Assembly (NCBI GenBank): GCA_002794775.1
Contig: NBAY01000097.1
Coordinates: forward strand, 1-64,000
DNA length: 64,000 nucleotides
Origin: Porodaedalea pini
Lineage: Eukaryota > Basidiomycota > Agaricomycetes > Hymenochaetales > Hymenochaetaceae
Reading direction: 5' to 3'
In this document: positions 34,571 to 46,956 of the stretch, piece by piece
Numbering within the stretch: position 1 is the first letter of the stretch
How the letters are laid out: every line of letters starts with the position of its first letter
The notes under the pieces: model-generated
What the model saw: only the letters and a program-made list of their open reading frames with translations
Databases searched by the model: none
What the model was told of the DNA's origin: nothing
Position numbers and translations under genes: made by a program

Positions 34571-36467
34571 TGTAGCACTCAATTCGTACTTAGGTGTTGG
34601 CCATTCCAGCATACAACCCACTTTATTTATTATTATATATAGATACAAACCCCACAAACATGGTCCAGCACTTCATTTCATCACTTTCTATCTTACACTT
34701 CACATTTCATGTGCTCGAATGGTTACACTCACCCATTTGAGCATCAGTATACCTTTTAAGCTCTCATATTATCCCTTAGTAACCTCATAAATATGTTTGA
34801 ATACCTTTATACACCCATTCAAATACTCATACCACTTCCTATTCACACTCAAACACTTTGTTTCCTTTATATTCATTCTATATCCCACTATATACATACT
34901 TGAGCACTCTTTCCACTTCATATTCACTTATTTGAACGCTTGTAGTGCAGCCAGATCATGTGTTTGGGGACAGGAAAAGTGTGGTATTTGAGCATGGGTT
35001 GCTTGAACGGTCCTTGGGCCATCGTGTTAGAACTCAAACTCTCATTCTTTCTTTTATCTTCCTTTTACCATTTCTTTTCTCTTAAACTGCCCCCTTTTCA
35101 TTATAATTAATCATCTTTTCAATCATTTCCCATGCTCCTTTCACATGACCTTCATTCGTTCCATTCCGCTCCCTTTATGTAATCTTAGACAAGGGGGGCA
35201 ACTGGTTCTCATGAGGTGATCACTGTATATAAGGAAGAGGAATCGCATCTGAACACCTGTTCTGCTTTTCCTCTTACCTCCACAACCTAGGTGAGACTGC
35301 GTCCCCCTCCTGTAGTAGAGTACATTGTATTAATCCTCTTACCTCTGTGAAAACCTAGCCTGAGTACAGTGTGTCCCGAGTTCCCACTCGAGTATAGCAC
35401 GTCCCAGATGACAGTCAGCCAAGGCCTGCCCAGTCTGAGTCGTCTCCCAGACTCCCGCCTAACACATCAACGGTCAATGTATCACACTCAAATGACCAGA
35501 TTCTGTCATTCCCTGGGTTCTCCATGTGGTTTGAGCATTATTTATCATCGTCTATCACTCCCATGATGTGAATTTGTCACTGTCACCCCCTTAGGGACAT
35601 TCGGGGACATTCAAATGGTTTTGTTTGGAGCACACATGATAAGTTTCTTGGTTTCATTGGTCTCTTCATTGATGTCAAACCATTATTCCCCTTCGAGTCT
35701 GTGATTTATCATGCTCTCGAGTCATTCCATCCCAAACACATGATTATTCTGACTCGAACACACACTGCACACACTCCTCTACCTCCGTATGTATGCTCGA
35801 CTTCAGTACCAAGCTCGTTTTGCCTACAGTATAAATAGTGCACACCTTTGTACTCATTCTGCAGAGGGAATACAGCCCCAGTTCACTCCACAGTACACAT
35901 TTCAAGTCCCATAAGTCATTCACACCTTCATATTGTCTCTGCTCAGCTATACCAAACTTCCTCAACTGCTCAAACAGTGCGTTCAATTCAGCACATATGC
36001 TCGAAGTCAATATTCCAAGGCTTTGAGCACCAGACACACCCAACCGGGTATTGTACCTGCATATCCCTATTGCTCTACACATTTGTTACCTACCAAGAAG
36101 CCGCTCGAGCATGTTAGAGTATGTGCAAAGGCCTTTGAGCACATTTTCAAGTGCATTCAAACACTTAACAAGTGCCATCCAGAGACTCAAACCATCTGAG
36201 GAAGATTGACAGAGCCCCACACCTACCTCAACTTCAGATTTCAATCGTTCAAGTCACAGAGTCTGTGTTGGGAGCTCGATTCTAACAGGTTCGAGCACTT
36301 TGGCAAAGCCTCTGGACCAGGAGAGCCACCATTTCAAACATTCAATCACTCCATTTCTATTTGGTTGTCCTTCCTTGACTATTGAGTCACTGCAGTCTCC
36401 CTTGGGAAGAACACAGATTTTCCCTTGAGTCGACCATTTGGTCTACAAAAGAGTCTGCATCATGATA
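34571..36467 (+). repeat. 1.45-kb dispersed repeat (probable solo LTR of another family), copy 1
   Basis: Without the inserted 440-bp solo LTR and its duplication it is 1452 bp. An inverted 1454-bp copy lies at 44116-45569. It begins TGTAG and has a TATA box (GTATAAATAG near 35829) followed by a probable transcript start, so an LTR is the likeliest identity. No open frame was seen. It interrupts a gag gene. Confidence 0.75.
35025..35464 (+). repeat. Solo LTR of the chromovirus family (440 bp)
   Basis: Runs from TGTTAGAACTC to CGCCTAACA. Flanking pentamers are CATCG (35020-35024) and CATCA (35465-35469), one CpG-type change apart. The inverted relative of the host repeat (near 45110-45140) has no insertion here, which gives the empty site. 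Contains TATATAAGG followed by GTTCTGCTTTT, as in the other LTRs of this family. Confidence 0.88.
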
Positions 36468-37187
36468 CTGGTACCTCTCGGTATGCCTTCACAGCACTAT
36501 TGTCCATCTCTGGAATGACTCCATATGCACACCCTCCATGGTCCTTCCACTCTGGTACTTTTTGGTACACTTCAAACTCGGATACCTTTCAGTATGCATC
36601 TAACTTCAGTACCTCTCAAAACACATCAAACTCCGGTGCCTCTTGGTACACATCCACCTCTGGTATCTCTGGGTACACCTCCTCCCCACCAGAGCTCAGT
36701 TTGGGTAGTGCTCAGTATGTGTCCTTTCCACTATCATTCAATCCCAGTGCCACTCAGTATGCCTCAACCTCATTCACCAGTACATTCACCAGCCCCACCT
36801 TAGGCCTTATTGGTATCTCGACACCTCCTATCTTTGCTTTCTTCACCACTGATGCTCGCTTCTTTGCTTCATTAAGCAGTATCTTGTACTTCACCACCTC
36901 CAAATCCTTATCCAACACTTCCTCTGAAATCTCCACCATTGTTACCAAGCCTTCTGACCCATTGGTATGCACTGTTGACATTGTTGCTACCTCTATAAGG
37001 TTTACCAATGCTGTACCAGTCTCCTGACACAATGAATCTATCTTCTCCATCAAGTTATCCCCCACTGCTGTGTTCGATACAAACCCTCCATTCAGTAATA
37101 TCACTTTTCCATCTGCACCCCTCATGCACTTCCCTGCCTGAATATACTCCAACACCTTTGGGCACAACCTAATGTAGTGACTCATGC

Positions 37188-38030
37188 TGTAGGGGTGCAG
37201 ACTCTTCTAATCCAAAGAGCGATTTGGGCTACAGCTCGTGATTAACCCAAGGGGGACTGCGGTGACTCAGTATACCGAGAGGGACAACCTAAGTAGAGCA
37301 AGGTTCGAGATATGAAGACTCGGCAATATGGATACCTGCGGGATTCCGGTTGGACCAAGACTCAGGCGGGTAGAATCGGCACTTATGGCAGCAGCCGAGG
37401 GCGTTTGGTGATTGGGTGGCAGAGTTCTGAGAGTCGGTGACAAAGTTGATGTATACTGTTTTCAGAATGAGAGTCGGGCGAGTAGTGCATAGTAATGCAT
37501 GTAGTAGATTGCGGTCTGGAGGTGGAGAGGGAACTGTCTGTCTCTGTACTTGTCTCCTCTCTCCCTATCTCTGTCTGTCTGTCCCTGTCTGTACAAACTA
37601 CTGTGAATTTATACTAAACTGAAGCAGAGAAAGCGGTGCAAGACTCAGCTGAGTCTGTGTGAATGGATGTGAAAGTGAGTCGGCGATTGGTCTGCGCACA
37701 TCACACAGCCGATCGTCGTGGAGTGATGTTGGAGTCCCCAACCTGCTCTTTTCGTCTCCCACCACTGCACACCCGTATCCCACGTCCTTGTCCTACTCGC
37801 CTAATTTCTTCCACCTGTCCCCACGAGAGTCGGTCGTCCATATGCTGATCGAGTTTGTGTGACATCCCTCTGTCCAATTGTGTCCATACCAAGAATTATA
37901 ATGAAGAGTCGGCCGCCGATTATGAATGAATAAATGGTAAAGTTTGGCGGCTGGTAAAGGGATTCAAAGAAGTAGTGTAAGTGAGGGGAGAAAGACTCGG
38001 CCGGTGCGTAGGCGATGGTTAATCACTACA
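37188..38030. repeat. CpG-rich solo LTR (843 bp) inside the gag zinc knuckle
   Basis: Termini TGTAG...CTACA, flanked by ATGC on both sides (37184-37187 and 38031-38034). Excising the LTR and one ATGC restores the gag frame through a CCHC knuckle. Unlike its surroundings it keeps many CpGs, including repeated GAGTCGG / GACTCGG motifs. That points to recent insertion. It matches no other sequence in the window. Confidence 0.82.
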
Positions 38031-38203
38031 ATGCCACTGCAGAATGCACACCTGGGACTTCTCTGGGATGTCAACACAGATGGAGGTCTATGCCTGAGCA
38101 ACTACACCTGAACCTGTATGCTCTTCACCATTTCCCACATGGTACCGATATCCACTTCTTCTGGTTTCACCTTTGACTGACCCATCAGTATGGGTGTTTT
38201 AGC

Positions 38204-39049
38204 TGTTGGTATGTTGTAGAGCTGTGCCAATTGTCCCATCACCACCAATCACTCCAGAAGCACTTGAGAACTGGTTCCAACATGTACCAATCAGTACCAG
38301 ACTGAATCTGATCGGTCTGGTTTCAAATCAGAACCTTGTGATCACATCAGCAACATGTTCTGAGACCTCCGAAAGCATACCGGAATGTACTGGAGATCTT
38401 ATCTGGATGATTAGGGATGTGGTCACATGGAGCATACAGCCCTGATGCATACCGGACTGCTGTCCGACAATGGGAGCCACATACCGATTGGACAATCTGA
38501 GTTCTGGTGGAGCACTGGTATGGTCAGACATGATGCAGACATTTTTCCTCATTATGATTTATGTTTTTCCTATGTTCTTCTGATTTCTATGCTCTCTATG
38601 CACGCCTCTATGACCTATGACTTTCCTATTGACTTCTCTATGTTTCAACTGATATGCACATTATTCCTGTATGGAAATTATTAACTGTAGATAGATCTTT
38701 GGACTTAGTATAAATATGCACCCCATATCATAGGTAGAGGACAAGTCAGTTCTACCACAGAGTCTCCCTCAGACAGGGTAATTTGAGTGTGATTCATCTT
38801 AGTTCTTGTAAACCTCATAGTCATTCCATCTTCATCTTGGCATCTCGTCTCTCAAAACCATCTCTTGTCTCTAGCTCTGTAACTCGAACCTTGTCACTCA
38901 CAGTAATCACATTGTACCGGTGTCGATTCTCTGTGCATACCATATCCATACTGGTCAAGTACAGACCCGACCGGAGTTTCCAGCCTCAGTTCTTGATATC
39001 GACACATACTGACATGTACCGAAGCATACTGATGCATACTGGTATGTCA
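38204..39049. repeat. Probable LTR-like insertion in gag (boundaries approximate)
   Basis: Starts TGTTGGTATG, ends GGTATGTCA, and has a TATA box (AGTATAAATATG near 38709) followed by AC-rich leader-like sequence. It separates the N-terminal gag (to about 39050) from the segment before the zinc knuckle. No target duplication could be confirmed, so the ends are tentative. Confidence 0.4.
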
Positions 39050-39908
39050 AGTGATCTTACTGCAGTCAACCCCTAACCTCCCAGAGCATGCAATCATGTC
39101 CCCAAAAGGACCACTGATCCCAGACGCCCCTAAGTCAGGATCTACAACATTGTCAAAAACTGTACCAGCAAGAATATAATTGGCATGCTTCACCACCAAC
39201 TCAATCAAATATGGTGCCTGGGGCTGGATTGGGTTCCTTCATCTCGAGGCGCTGCTGCAACCTGTCCTTCAATTTACTGGTAAAAGCCCAAATGAACATG
39301 CGTGCTGCTTCCTCCACTGAAATGATCAAGTTTCACTCCAATTACTTTGATCTCACCATAAACTCTCTCTGGTACTCTCCAAAATCCTCCCTCAACTGAA
39401 TTCCCTGCCTTCTCCATCCCTTGACCAGCCTATCAAGGTCATCCCAAGAGAAGCGCTCACTGGGTGCCAATGCTGGGTAGAATGCCATGATGGCCTCTTT
39501 GGCTTTAATCCAATCATTCACCCCCATACTGACATCATTGGTGGTGTCCCACAGTTCTGCTATGGAACTTGAAGCATAATACTTCATGTACCAGATCTTT
39601 GCCACATCATCTAAGTTACACTCTGCAGTGATATACTCGATGTCCTTGAAGTACCGAGGGAGATCCAGCAGGTTACAACCATCAAAGAAGAGAGCATCCT
39701 CTGCTCCTTGGTGTGGAGGGTGACTTGTCATGGTTGTGCTAGATGTACTGGGGCTTCGACCACCACTATTCCAGTATGCAGGTGAATCAGTTTCTAAAAT
39801 TGGAGACTATGCTCCTTGACGAAATTGATAGTGAGGTGAGTCCTGTTGGTAATCAAATGAATACAACACGGTTGACCCCCCCTCACAGTGGGCTCCACTT
39901 GTAGATCC

Positions 39909-40380
39909 TGTGTATGGGTTGTTTAGGATCAGCAGTTCATTTGGGGATGTGTTTCCATTGAGTTATGAAGTAAATATGACCTCGGTATGAGCATGGGAAA
40001 AACCCGGTACATGTCGGTATGTGTCGGTATGCATCAGTATGTGTCAGTACATGTTGGTATGCATCAATACTGTAAGGTGCTCCAGACCCAATGTGAGTGT
40101 TGGTACAGAGCCAGAATGAACAAGATAGCCACTCTGGTATGAGATGATAGCAATAGCAGAGACAAGGACAAGAACAAGGTAAGAGACGAGACTGAAGATG
40201 AGGTTGCCATGAAACTAACTGTTGTGAAGACTAACTAGATGCATGGAAGCTGCCCTATCTGAAGGGAACTCTGCAGTAGTATTTCCTCCCTTGCTACCTA
40301 CAACAGGAAAGTCCCTAAATACAAGGTGCAAGAGATCTATCTACAAGAAAATTGTTCCAAAGTGAGTATAATGTGCATAC
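39909..40380 (-). repeat. Part 1 of the split 886-bp LTR (5' LTR of the 16.3-kb element)
   Basis: Matches 32242-32713 and ends with CATAC (40376-40380), the target duplicated by the chromovirus. Just outside, on the minus strand, a TGGAGCCCACTGTG stretch may be the primer-binding site of the 16.3-kb element. Confidence 0.85.
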
Positions 40381-40806
40381 TGTTAGGTGAGAGTCCGGGA
40401 GATGACTCAGACTGGGCAGGCCTCAGCTGACTGTCATCTGGGACATGCTATAACTTGAGTGGGGGCTTGGGACACACTTACTCAGGCTAGCTCATTGCGG
40501 AGGTAAGAGGATTAATACAATATATACTAATACAGGAGGGACAAGTCTCACCTAGGTTGTCACAGAGGTAAGAGGAAAAGCAGAACAAGGAGTTCATGCG
40601 ATTCCTGGCCCCTCTTATAGTGACAACCATGAGACTATGTTATCTAAGATTACATAAAGGAGTGGAATGGAATGAATGAAGGTCAGGTGCAAGAGAGTGT
40701 GGGAAATGATTGAAAAGACGGTTAAATATAATGAAAAAGGGAGTGATTAAAGTAAAAGAAATGGTAAAAGGAAAATAAAAAAAAGGTGAAGGTTCAAGTC
40801 CTAACA
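40381..40806 (-). repeat. Chromovirus 3' LTR (426 bp)
   Basis: TGTTAGGTGAG to CCTAACA. The adjacent run of C (about 40810-40820) is, on the coding strand, the G-rich polypurine tract for plus-strand priming. It differs from the 5' LTR mainly by alternative CG-to-TG or CG-to-CA changes. Confidence 0.93.
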
Positions 40807-40829
40807 TTACCCCCCCCCCCTCAAGGTTG

Positions 40830-41110
40830 GTCATCCCAACCAACCAAGGTCACGGTCATCTGGCTCGGTGTCAATGTAGATTGGGCGGAGTTGTTGGCAA
40901 GGAATGTCGAGTTTTTGAGGGGCGCTGGGATGTTTTTGATAGAACTTGGCGATTGTCTCCTTTGCATTCTCGCCAAAGTCCATCTCGGGTTGCCAGGTTG
41001 GTTTGTTGTATCTGACCCACTTGACAAGGTACTGTAGTTTCCCTTGGTGCAGACGTGAGTCAATGACTTCCTCAACCTCGTACTCCTCCTCATTGTTGAT
41101 GATGTCTGGT
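40830..41110 (-). pseudogene. Chromodomain at the end of the chromovirus integrase
   Basis: Minus-strand frames contain EYEVEEVIDSRLHQGKLQYL followed by a W-x-R-Y-N-K-x-T-W-x-P-E type segment, the chromodomain signature. The same domain is readable on the plus strand of the truncated relative at 51555-51720. It ends shortly before the polypurine tract, the usual place. Confidence 0.75.
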
Positions 41111-41487
41111 GGTGGTAGTAGTGGCTGTTTCTGACTCTAGAAAGATGGTTCTATGGTGGGTTTCAGCAAGGCCTCATTGAAGACAGGGTGGACCTTCTTC
41201 CATCATTTCAGGAGTTTGAGCTTGTACATGCTTGCTCCAATCTTGTCAACAATGTTGAAAGGACTGTACCATTTGTCAGCAAATTTCTTTGTGGGCGAGT
41301 CCATGCTGATGTTTTGTCCATCGAGAAAGACCTTGTCCCTGGCCTTGTATTCCACCAATGCTCCTGCTGTTCAGTCATGGTAGCATTTCATGTCCTCAGC
41401 TGCCTTGACCAGGTTCTCCTTTGTGACACAATGAGTCTCCTTGATGTGTTTTGCAAATTCTTCTGCCAACATGTTGGTAGAGGAGGT

Positions 41488-41994
41488 TCACATTGTGTTG
41501 AAGCTCATGGGGTGATGTCCTGTATTCGTGTAGAAGGGAGACATCTTTGTTGCCAAGTGCTCATGGTTGTTATATGCGAACTCTGCAAGCAGGAGCCAAT
41601 CCTTCCAGTCCAATTGCCAATGGTTGACAAAGAGTTGAAGATACTGCTCAAGCTCTTGGTTAACGCATTCCATCTGACCATCCATCTGCAGGTGGTACGC
41701 CATCAACAGGTTCCCTTCGATGTGCAGGAGTTTATACAGCTCCTTCATCATTGAGGCATCAAACTGTGTGCCATGGTCATGGATGATTTTCTTAGGTAGA
41801 CTATGCAGATGAAAGACGTGATCCCGGTACAGTTGAGCCATGCCTTCAGCCAAAAGCTTTGTTATCGTCAGGATCAAGTGTATCTGCTTCAAGAATCTGT
41901 CCATGAAGACGCAGATAGCATTGTGTCCCTTTGAGTCTGGGAGTTCTCCAATGAGATCAACCATGACAATCTCCCAAGGACCCTCAGGAACCAC
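41488..41994 (-). pseudogene. Chromovirus integrase core
   Basis: Contains VDLIGELPDSKGHNAICVFM (first catalytic Asp), HDHGTQFDASMMKELY (second Asp) and QMDGQMECVNQELE (catalytic Glu). All three acidic residues of the D,D-35-E triad are readable. The frame is open for 168 codons but is cut off from RNase H and chromodomain by frame changes. Confidence 0.85.
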
Positions 41995-42348
41995 ATTCAG
42001 ATAGAGTGGTCTTGACCTTGATGTCCTAAGTGCCTTTATTCATTGGCAACGGTCATAGCCTCGGACATACAATCTCACATCTGAGAACATTGAGGCCCAC
42101 CAGAAGTTGCGACATACAAGCTTCACCATTTTCAATGCTCCAGGATATCCTACTAGGATGGAGTCGTGGCACTCTCACAGCACTGATTCCTTCAATATCA
42201 ACAGAATGTATACCTTTCCCTTCATCTGCCACAGTCCATCAACTTCTGTCAGTCCCGTTGGCCTCTCTGACTTATCCTGTGCCCTCTGCACTTCACCCAC
42301 CCTTTCCAACACCTCATTACATGATGTTCTCACCACTCCACAATTCAA

Positions 42349-42843
42349 CTACTTTCCCTTGATGAACACGATGCTGTCATTATCATCCTTGCCTTCATTG
42401 TAGCCCACCTTGCATGACAGCAGGTCTGCCTTGCCCATTGTCTTCCTCAACTTGTGTTCGAGGTGGAAGTTGAATTCTTCAAGTTCTGTCTGCCAGCAAG
42501 CTTGACAATAGCTCAGCTTCTGCACTGACCTAAAATACATGAGGTTGGCATGGTCAGACCAGATCTCAATCTTGTGATGGGCACCAAGAAGGTACTGTCT
42601 CCACTCCTTGAGTGCCAAAACAATTGCGAGCATCTCCTTGTCATAGATCTCATAGTTTTGTTCTGCAAGCAGGAGTACCTCTGACCTGTAGGTGATGACC
42701 CTCCACTTGCTTTCCTGCTTCTGCAACAACATGCCTCTGAGTGCAAAGCTCACCAAGTCCACCTCTATGTGGAAAGGGCCCTCATCATTGGTGATTGCCA
42801 GGACTGGAGATGAGCTGAGGTGATGCTTCAGCTCCTCGAACAC
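42349..42843 (-). pseudogene. Chromovirus RNase H region
   Basis: Contains VLAITNDEGPFHIEVDLVSF, where the family usually has EVDAS (an altered start of the RNase H site). It also has YDKEMLAIVLALKEWRQYLL (the catalytic Glu region) and WSDHANLMYF (the Asp). The rest matches the gypsy RNase H / connection layout. Confidence 0.82.
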
Positions 42844-43122
42844 TTCCTGCTATTCAGTCTCCCATACTCAGCCCTTTTTTCCCATCAGCGATGTTAGCAG
42901 TTGGACCACCTTGCTGTAGTCCTTAATAAATCACCTTAGCCAGTTGCCCATGCCAAGGAACTTTTGAAGTTCCTTCAGGTTGCATGGAGTAGGCCAGCTA
43001 GTGATCACTTCTGTCTTTGCCAGGTCAGCCTTAAGCTCGCCATTACTGATGATGTGACTGAGATATTTAATGACCTTGACATCAAACTCACATTTCTCCG
43101 GTTTCAGGTAGAGGCTGTTCTC

Positions 43123-43878
43123 TCAAAGGATCTGAAGTACATGCCTTGATGTCTCAATGTGTTCCTCTATGGTTTTAGAGAGGATAGGAATGTTGTCGAG
43201 ATAAATGATGATCAGGTTTGCGTATATCAGGTCCTTGAAGATATGGTTTATGAATGCCTGGAACATTGCCAGCACATTGTAAAAACTGAAAAACATCACT
43301 GTTGGTTCAAAGAGACCTATGTTCATGTGGAACACTGCCTTCCATTCATCACCTTCACAGATCCAGATGTTGTAGTATCCCCAGCAAAGGTCAAGTTTGG
43401 TGATAAACTTTGCCTTCTTGACCTTGTTGACGAGCTCATTGATGAGGGGGAGAGGGTACTTATTCTTTATCATACCTTCATTGAGCTTCCAGTAATCCTG
43501 AATTGGGCATAGGGACTTGTCAGCCTTCTTGATGAAAAAGAAGGGAGAAGTCATTGGCGAAATCAATTTGCATATCCTGCCAGATTTCAGGTTCTTATCA
43601 AGGAAGTCCTTCAATGACTGTTGTTCTGTCAGCGTCAGCAGATAGATCTTGCAGTCGCTAGGCTTGAAGTCAGGCTTCAGGTTGATGACATGGTCCCAGG
43701 GTTGATGTTCTGGTAGCTTCTCAAATCCTTTCTCTGAGAAGACATCAGCATAGTCATTGAAATATGCGGGCCAGGACACCTTGTCCATTCGCACTTTTTG
43801 CACCCTCCTTATCTCTTCCACCTCACTCTTCTTTATCATGCACTCAGTTGGGCAATGGGTGAATTCAATTGAACCCAA
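43123..43878 (-). pseudogene. Chromovirus reverse transcriptase
   Basis: Open for 251 codons, covering fingers and palm: YADVFSEKGFEKLPEHQPWD, KLNEGMIKNKYPLPLI, FITKLDLCWGYYNI, and IIIYLDNIPILS. The catalytic YxDD box is YLDN, a D-to-N change explained by G-to-A; the upstream LDL Asp is present. Other changes (Cys for Arg in DLCWGYYNI, Leu for Pro near NVLAMFQAF) also fit CpG decay. Inactive by the YLDN change alone. Confidence 0.9.
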
Positions 43879-44115
43879 TGGCCAGTTGATCTCAGGGTTA
43901 TGTTGTCAAAGCCAGTCATAGCCTAGGAAGATATTTGACAATGCAAGTGATGTCACTGCAAGCACAATCTTTTCCTTATGGTGTCTGATGATCAATTCAA
44001 CATTGATGTATTTTTTGATCAAGCCGGCTTTGTTAGGTGTGCCATCAGCATTGAGCACCATGAGGGGATGAATGTAGCATTTCGTCTCCAGTCCATATCA
44101 TTCTATGAAGCCCGC

Positions 44116-45569
44116 TATCGTGATGCAGACTCTTTTGTGGACCGAATGGTTGACTCGAGGGCGAATCTATATTCTTCCCAAGGGAGACTGTGGTGACTTG
44201 ATAGTCGAGGAAGGACAACCAAATAGAAACAGAGTGATCAAACATTTGAAACGGTGGCTCTCCTGGTCCAGAGGCTTTGCCAAATTGCTTAGATTCATTA
44301 GAATCGAGCTCCCAACACAGACCCTGTGACTTGAATGGTTGAAGTCTGAAGTTGAGGTAGGTGTGGGGCTGTGTCAATCTTCTTCAAGTGGTTTACATCT
44401 CCGGACGATGCTTGTCGAGCATTCGAACGGGCTCAAAAATGTGCTCGAATACCCTTATATGTGTTCCAACACGCTCAATTGGCTCCTTAGTAGATAACAA
44501 ATGTGTAGAGTGATGGGGATATGCAGTTATGGTACCCTGTTGGGTGTGCCTGGGGCTCAAAGGCTTGGAATATCGACTTTGAGTGTATGTGCCAAATTGA
44601 ACGCACTGTTTGAGCAGTCGAGGAGGTTTGATAGAGCTGAGCAGAGACAATCTGAAGGTGCGGATGGCTTATGGGACTCGAAATTTGTACTGTGGAGTGA
44701 ACTGGGGGCTGTATTCCCTCTGTAGAATGAGTACAAAGGTGTGCACTATTTATACTGTAGGTGAAATGAGCTTGGTACTGAAGTCGAACGTACATATGGA
44801 AGTAGAAGAGTGTGTGCAGTACACAAATGAGTCAGAATAATCATGTGTTTGGGATGAAATGACTCGAGTCCATGATAAATCATGGACTCAAAGGGGAATA
44901 ATGATTCAACATCAATGAAGAGACCAATGAAACCAAGAAACTTATCATGTATGCTCCAAACAACTCTGCTCGAATGTCCCCGAATGTCCCTAAGGGCATG
45001 ATGGTGATGAATGCACATCATGGGAGTGATAGACGATGATAAATAATGCTTGAACAGCATGGAGAACCTAGGGAACAACAGAATCCGGTCGTTTGAGCAT
45101 GATACATTGACCATCGACAGCCCGAGAACTGTTCAAGCGACCCATGCTCACATACCACACTTTCCCTGTCCCCAAACACATGATCCGGCTGTGCTACAAG
45201 CATTCAAACAAGTGAATATGAAGTGGAAAGAGTGCTTGAGTGTGTATATAGTGGGATATGGAATGAATATAAAGGAAACGAAGTATTTGAGTGTGAATAG
45301 GAAGTGGTATGAGTGTTAGAATGGGTGTATGAAAGTATTTCGAAGGTATTTATGAGGTTACTAAGGGACAATATGAGAGCTTTGAAGGTATATTGACACT
45401 CAAATGGCTGAGTGTGACCATTCAAGCACGTGAAATGTGAAGTGTAAGATAGACAGTGATGAAACGAAGTGCTTGACCATATTTATGGGGTGTGTATCTA
45501 TATATAATAATAAATAAAGCGGGTGGTATGCTGGGACAGCTGACACCTAAGCACGAATCGAGCACTACA
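44116..45569 (-). repeat. 1.45-kb dispersed repeat, copy 2, inserted in the chromovirus protease region
   Basis: Inverted copy of 34571-36467 without the nested solo LTR. On the minus strand it directly follows the protease active-site segment ALMDSGCTG. Protease sequence resumes on the other side with HPLMVLNADGTPN and FLGYDWL. Confidence 0.85.
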
Positions 45570-46956
45570 CCATGTTGATGCACAATCCAGTACACCCCGA
45601 ATCCATGAGTGCGTGTGCATCCACCTCTCTTACTTCACCCACCACCCCTTGTCTGACAGTTAGAAGAAGGTCCAGCTAGTGTCCACCAGTTCCTCTCATG
45701 AACAGTTTCTCATTCTCTTCGTATTCATTCATACCAGTCAGGGTTTCATAGTCAGAAAAGCCATCAATGCCATTTGCATCTACATATTGTACAGGCGGTT
45801 GGCTATATTTTAAACAAGTCCAAGCTTAAGACCCTTTGAACTTCTCAGTCAGTTGCCCCAGTGGCTATGCCTGACCACTCACAAAATCCTGTGAGTCGAT
45901 GACCTCTTTGCCATTGTTCTCTTCCACATAGTCCTCCACTGTCATCCTTTGAGTGTCTGTGACTTCCTTGAACGCTGACTCCTTCATTGTGGCAAGCTTG
46001 TCTACAAAGAGGTGAAGCTCTGACAGATCCATTATCCTCAGCATTTGCTGTATGACCGGTCTACCCTGCAGGCACTGCACCCAGTAGTGGCCTGGCTGTT
46101 TGCAGAGCCAGCATGCTCCTCATTGTTGCACCTTGTTCATTGAGACATCCATCAGTTGGCTAGCACTGCCGAAGGTCACACTGGTTGCATCGTACTTGTT
46201 GACATGAGGAGTGCTGGACTATTGCTGGACAGGAGGCTGTCACACCACTTGCTGACATGGAGGGATGGGCAGCTGAGGGTAGTTGAAGCACCCTTTCTGG
46301 ATGTCGCATACTTGTTGCTCAACATGATCGATCTCAATGGCCTTCTTCTTTCATGTCTCATACGTTGTTGGAACTGGTGTCAATCATAGGACTCCTTGGA
46401 CCACCTCAAGGCTCAAGGTTTGTTGAAGCTGAATGCAGATGTCAAAGTCATGTGCAGTGTCCATCATGCCTGCCTTCATATGCAAAACATTGAACTTCTG
46501 GAAGAACTCGTCCGCCATGAGGTCCTTCTGGGTCAATGTATACATCTTCACAAGGGCCTTTGCCTTGTGGTTTGGATTGTCAAACAATGTGTCCAGATGC
46601 TGCTGGAACTTTGTCCAGGTCTCCATCAGATTGACTACACTATTCTTTGTGAATTCTTCGACATAGTTCTGCACCCATATCGATGCATTGCCTCCTTTCA
46701 GGTATGAGAGCATGAGGTAGATCTTACTTGCTAACAATGGGTACCTGCTTGGGTTTGCTGAGACAAAAAGGAGGATTTTGTGCCTGAAGTCAAGGTAGTC
46801 ATCACTGCCAGTGAATTCACATGGCCAGGCAATGTTGATAATGGGGGTCGGGGCGGTACCTTGACTAGCCGAGGTGTTTGCCACCTGATGAGTGAAGGCA
46901 CCTACAACAATTGCTGCGATCTGCTCCAGCTGTTGTTGGCTGAAGCTCATCGACAT
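45570..46956 (-). pseudogene. Chromovirus gag and start of protease
   Basis: Gag starts at 46956 (MSMSFSQQQLEQIAAIVVGA). It has the capsid signature IAWPCEFTGSDDYLDFRHKI and later TWTKFQQHLDTLFDNPNHKA, and a broken nucleocapsid part around 46080-46140 that retains CWLCKQPGH-like residues. Downstream (to about 45600) the protease site ALMDSGCTG begins. Stops and frame changes separate the parts. Confidence 0.78.

Larger units (their letters stand above)
33128..39731 (-). pseudogene. Gag polyprotein remnant of the 16.3-kb LTR element, cut by three insertions
   Basis: The N-terminal capsid part (39731-39231) reads ALFFDGCNLLDLPRYFKDIE and later WRRQGIQLREDFGEYQREF, typical of Ty3/Gypsy gag. A CCHC zinc knuckle is split by a solo LTR (37188-38030); its two halves join in frame across the 4-bp ATGC duplication. 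Then 37185 downward reads CPKVLEYIQAGKCMRGADGK, the conserved segment after the knuckle. The rest (to about 33200) is a degenerate tandem repeat of VYxxVPE-like units, interrupted by the 1.45-kb repeat at 34571-36467. Several stops are present; it cannot be translated whole. No pol follows. Confidence 0.7.

Noticed and set aside
36425..37027. 200-codon plus-strand open frame
   Set aside because: It is the antisense of the gag tail with its repetitive TGGTAC units; the gag reading on the minus strand explains it.
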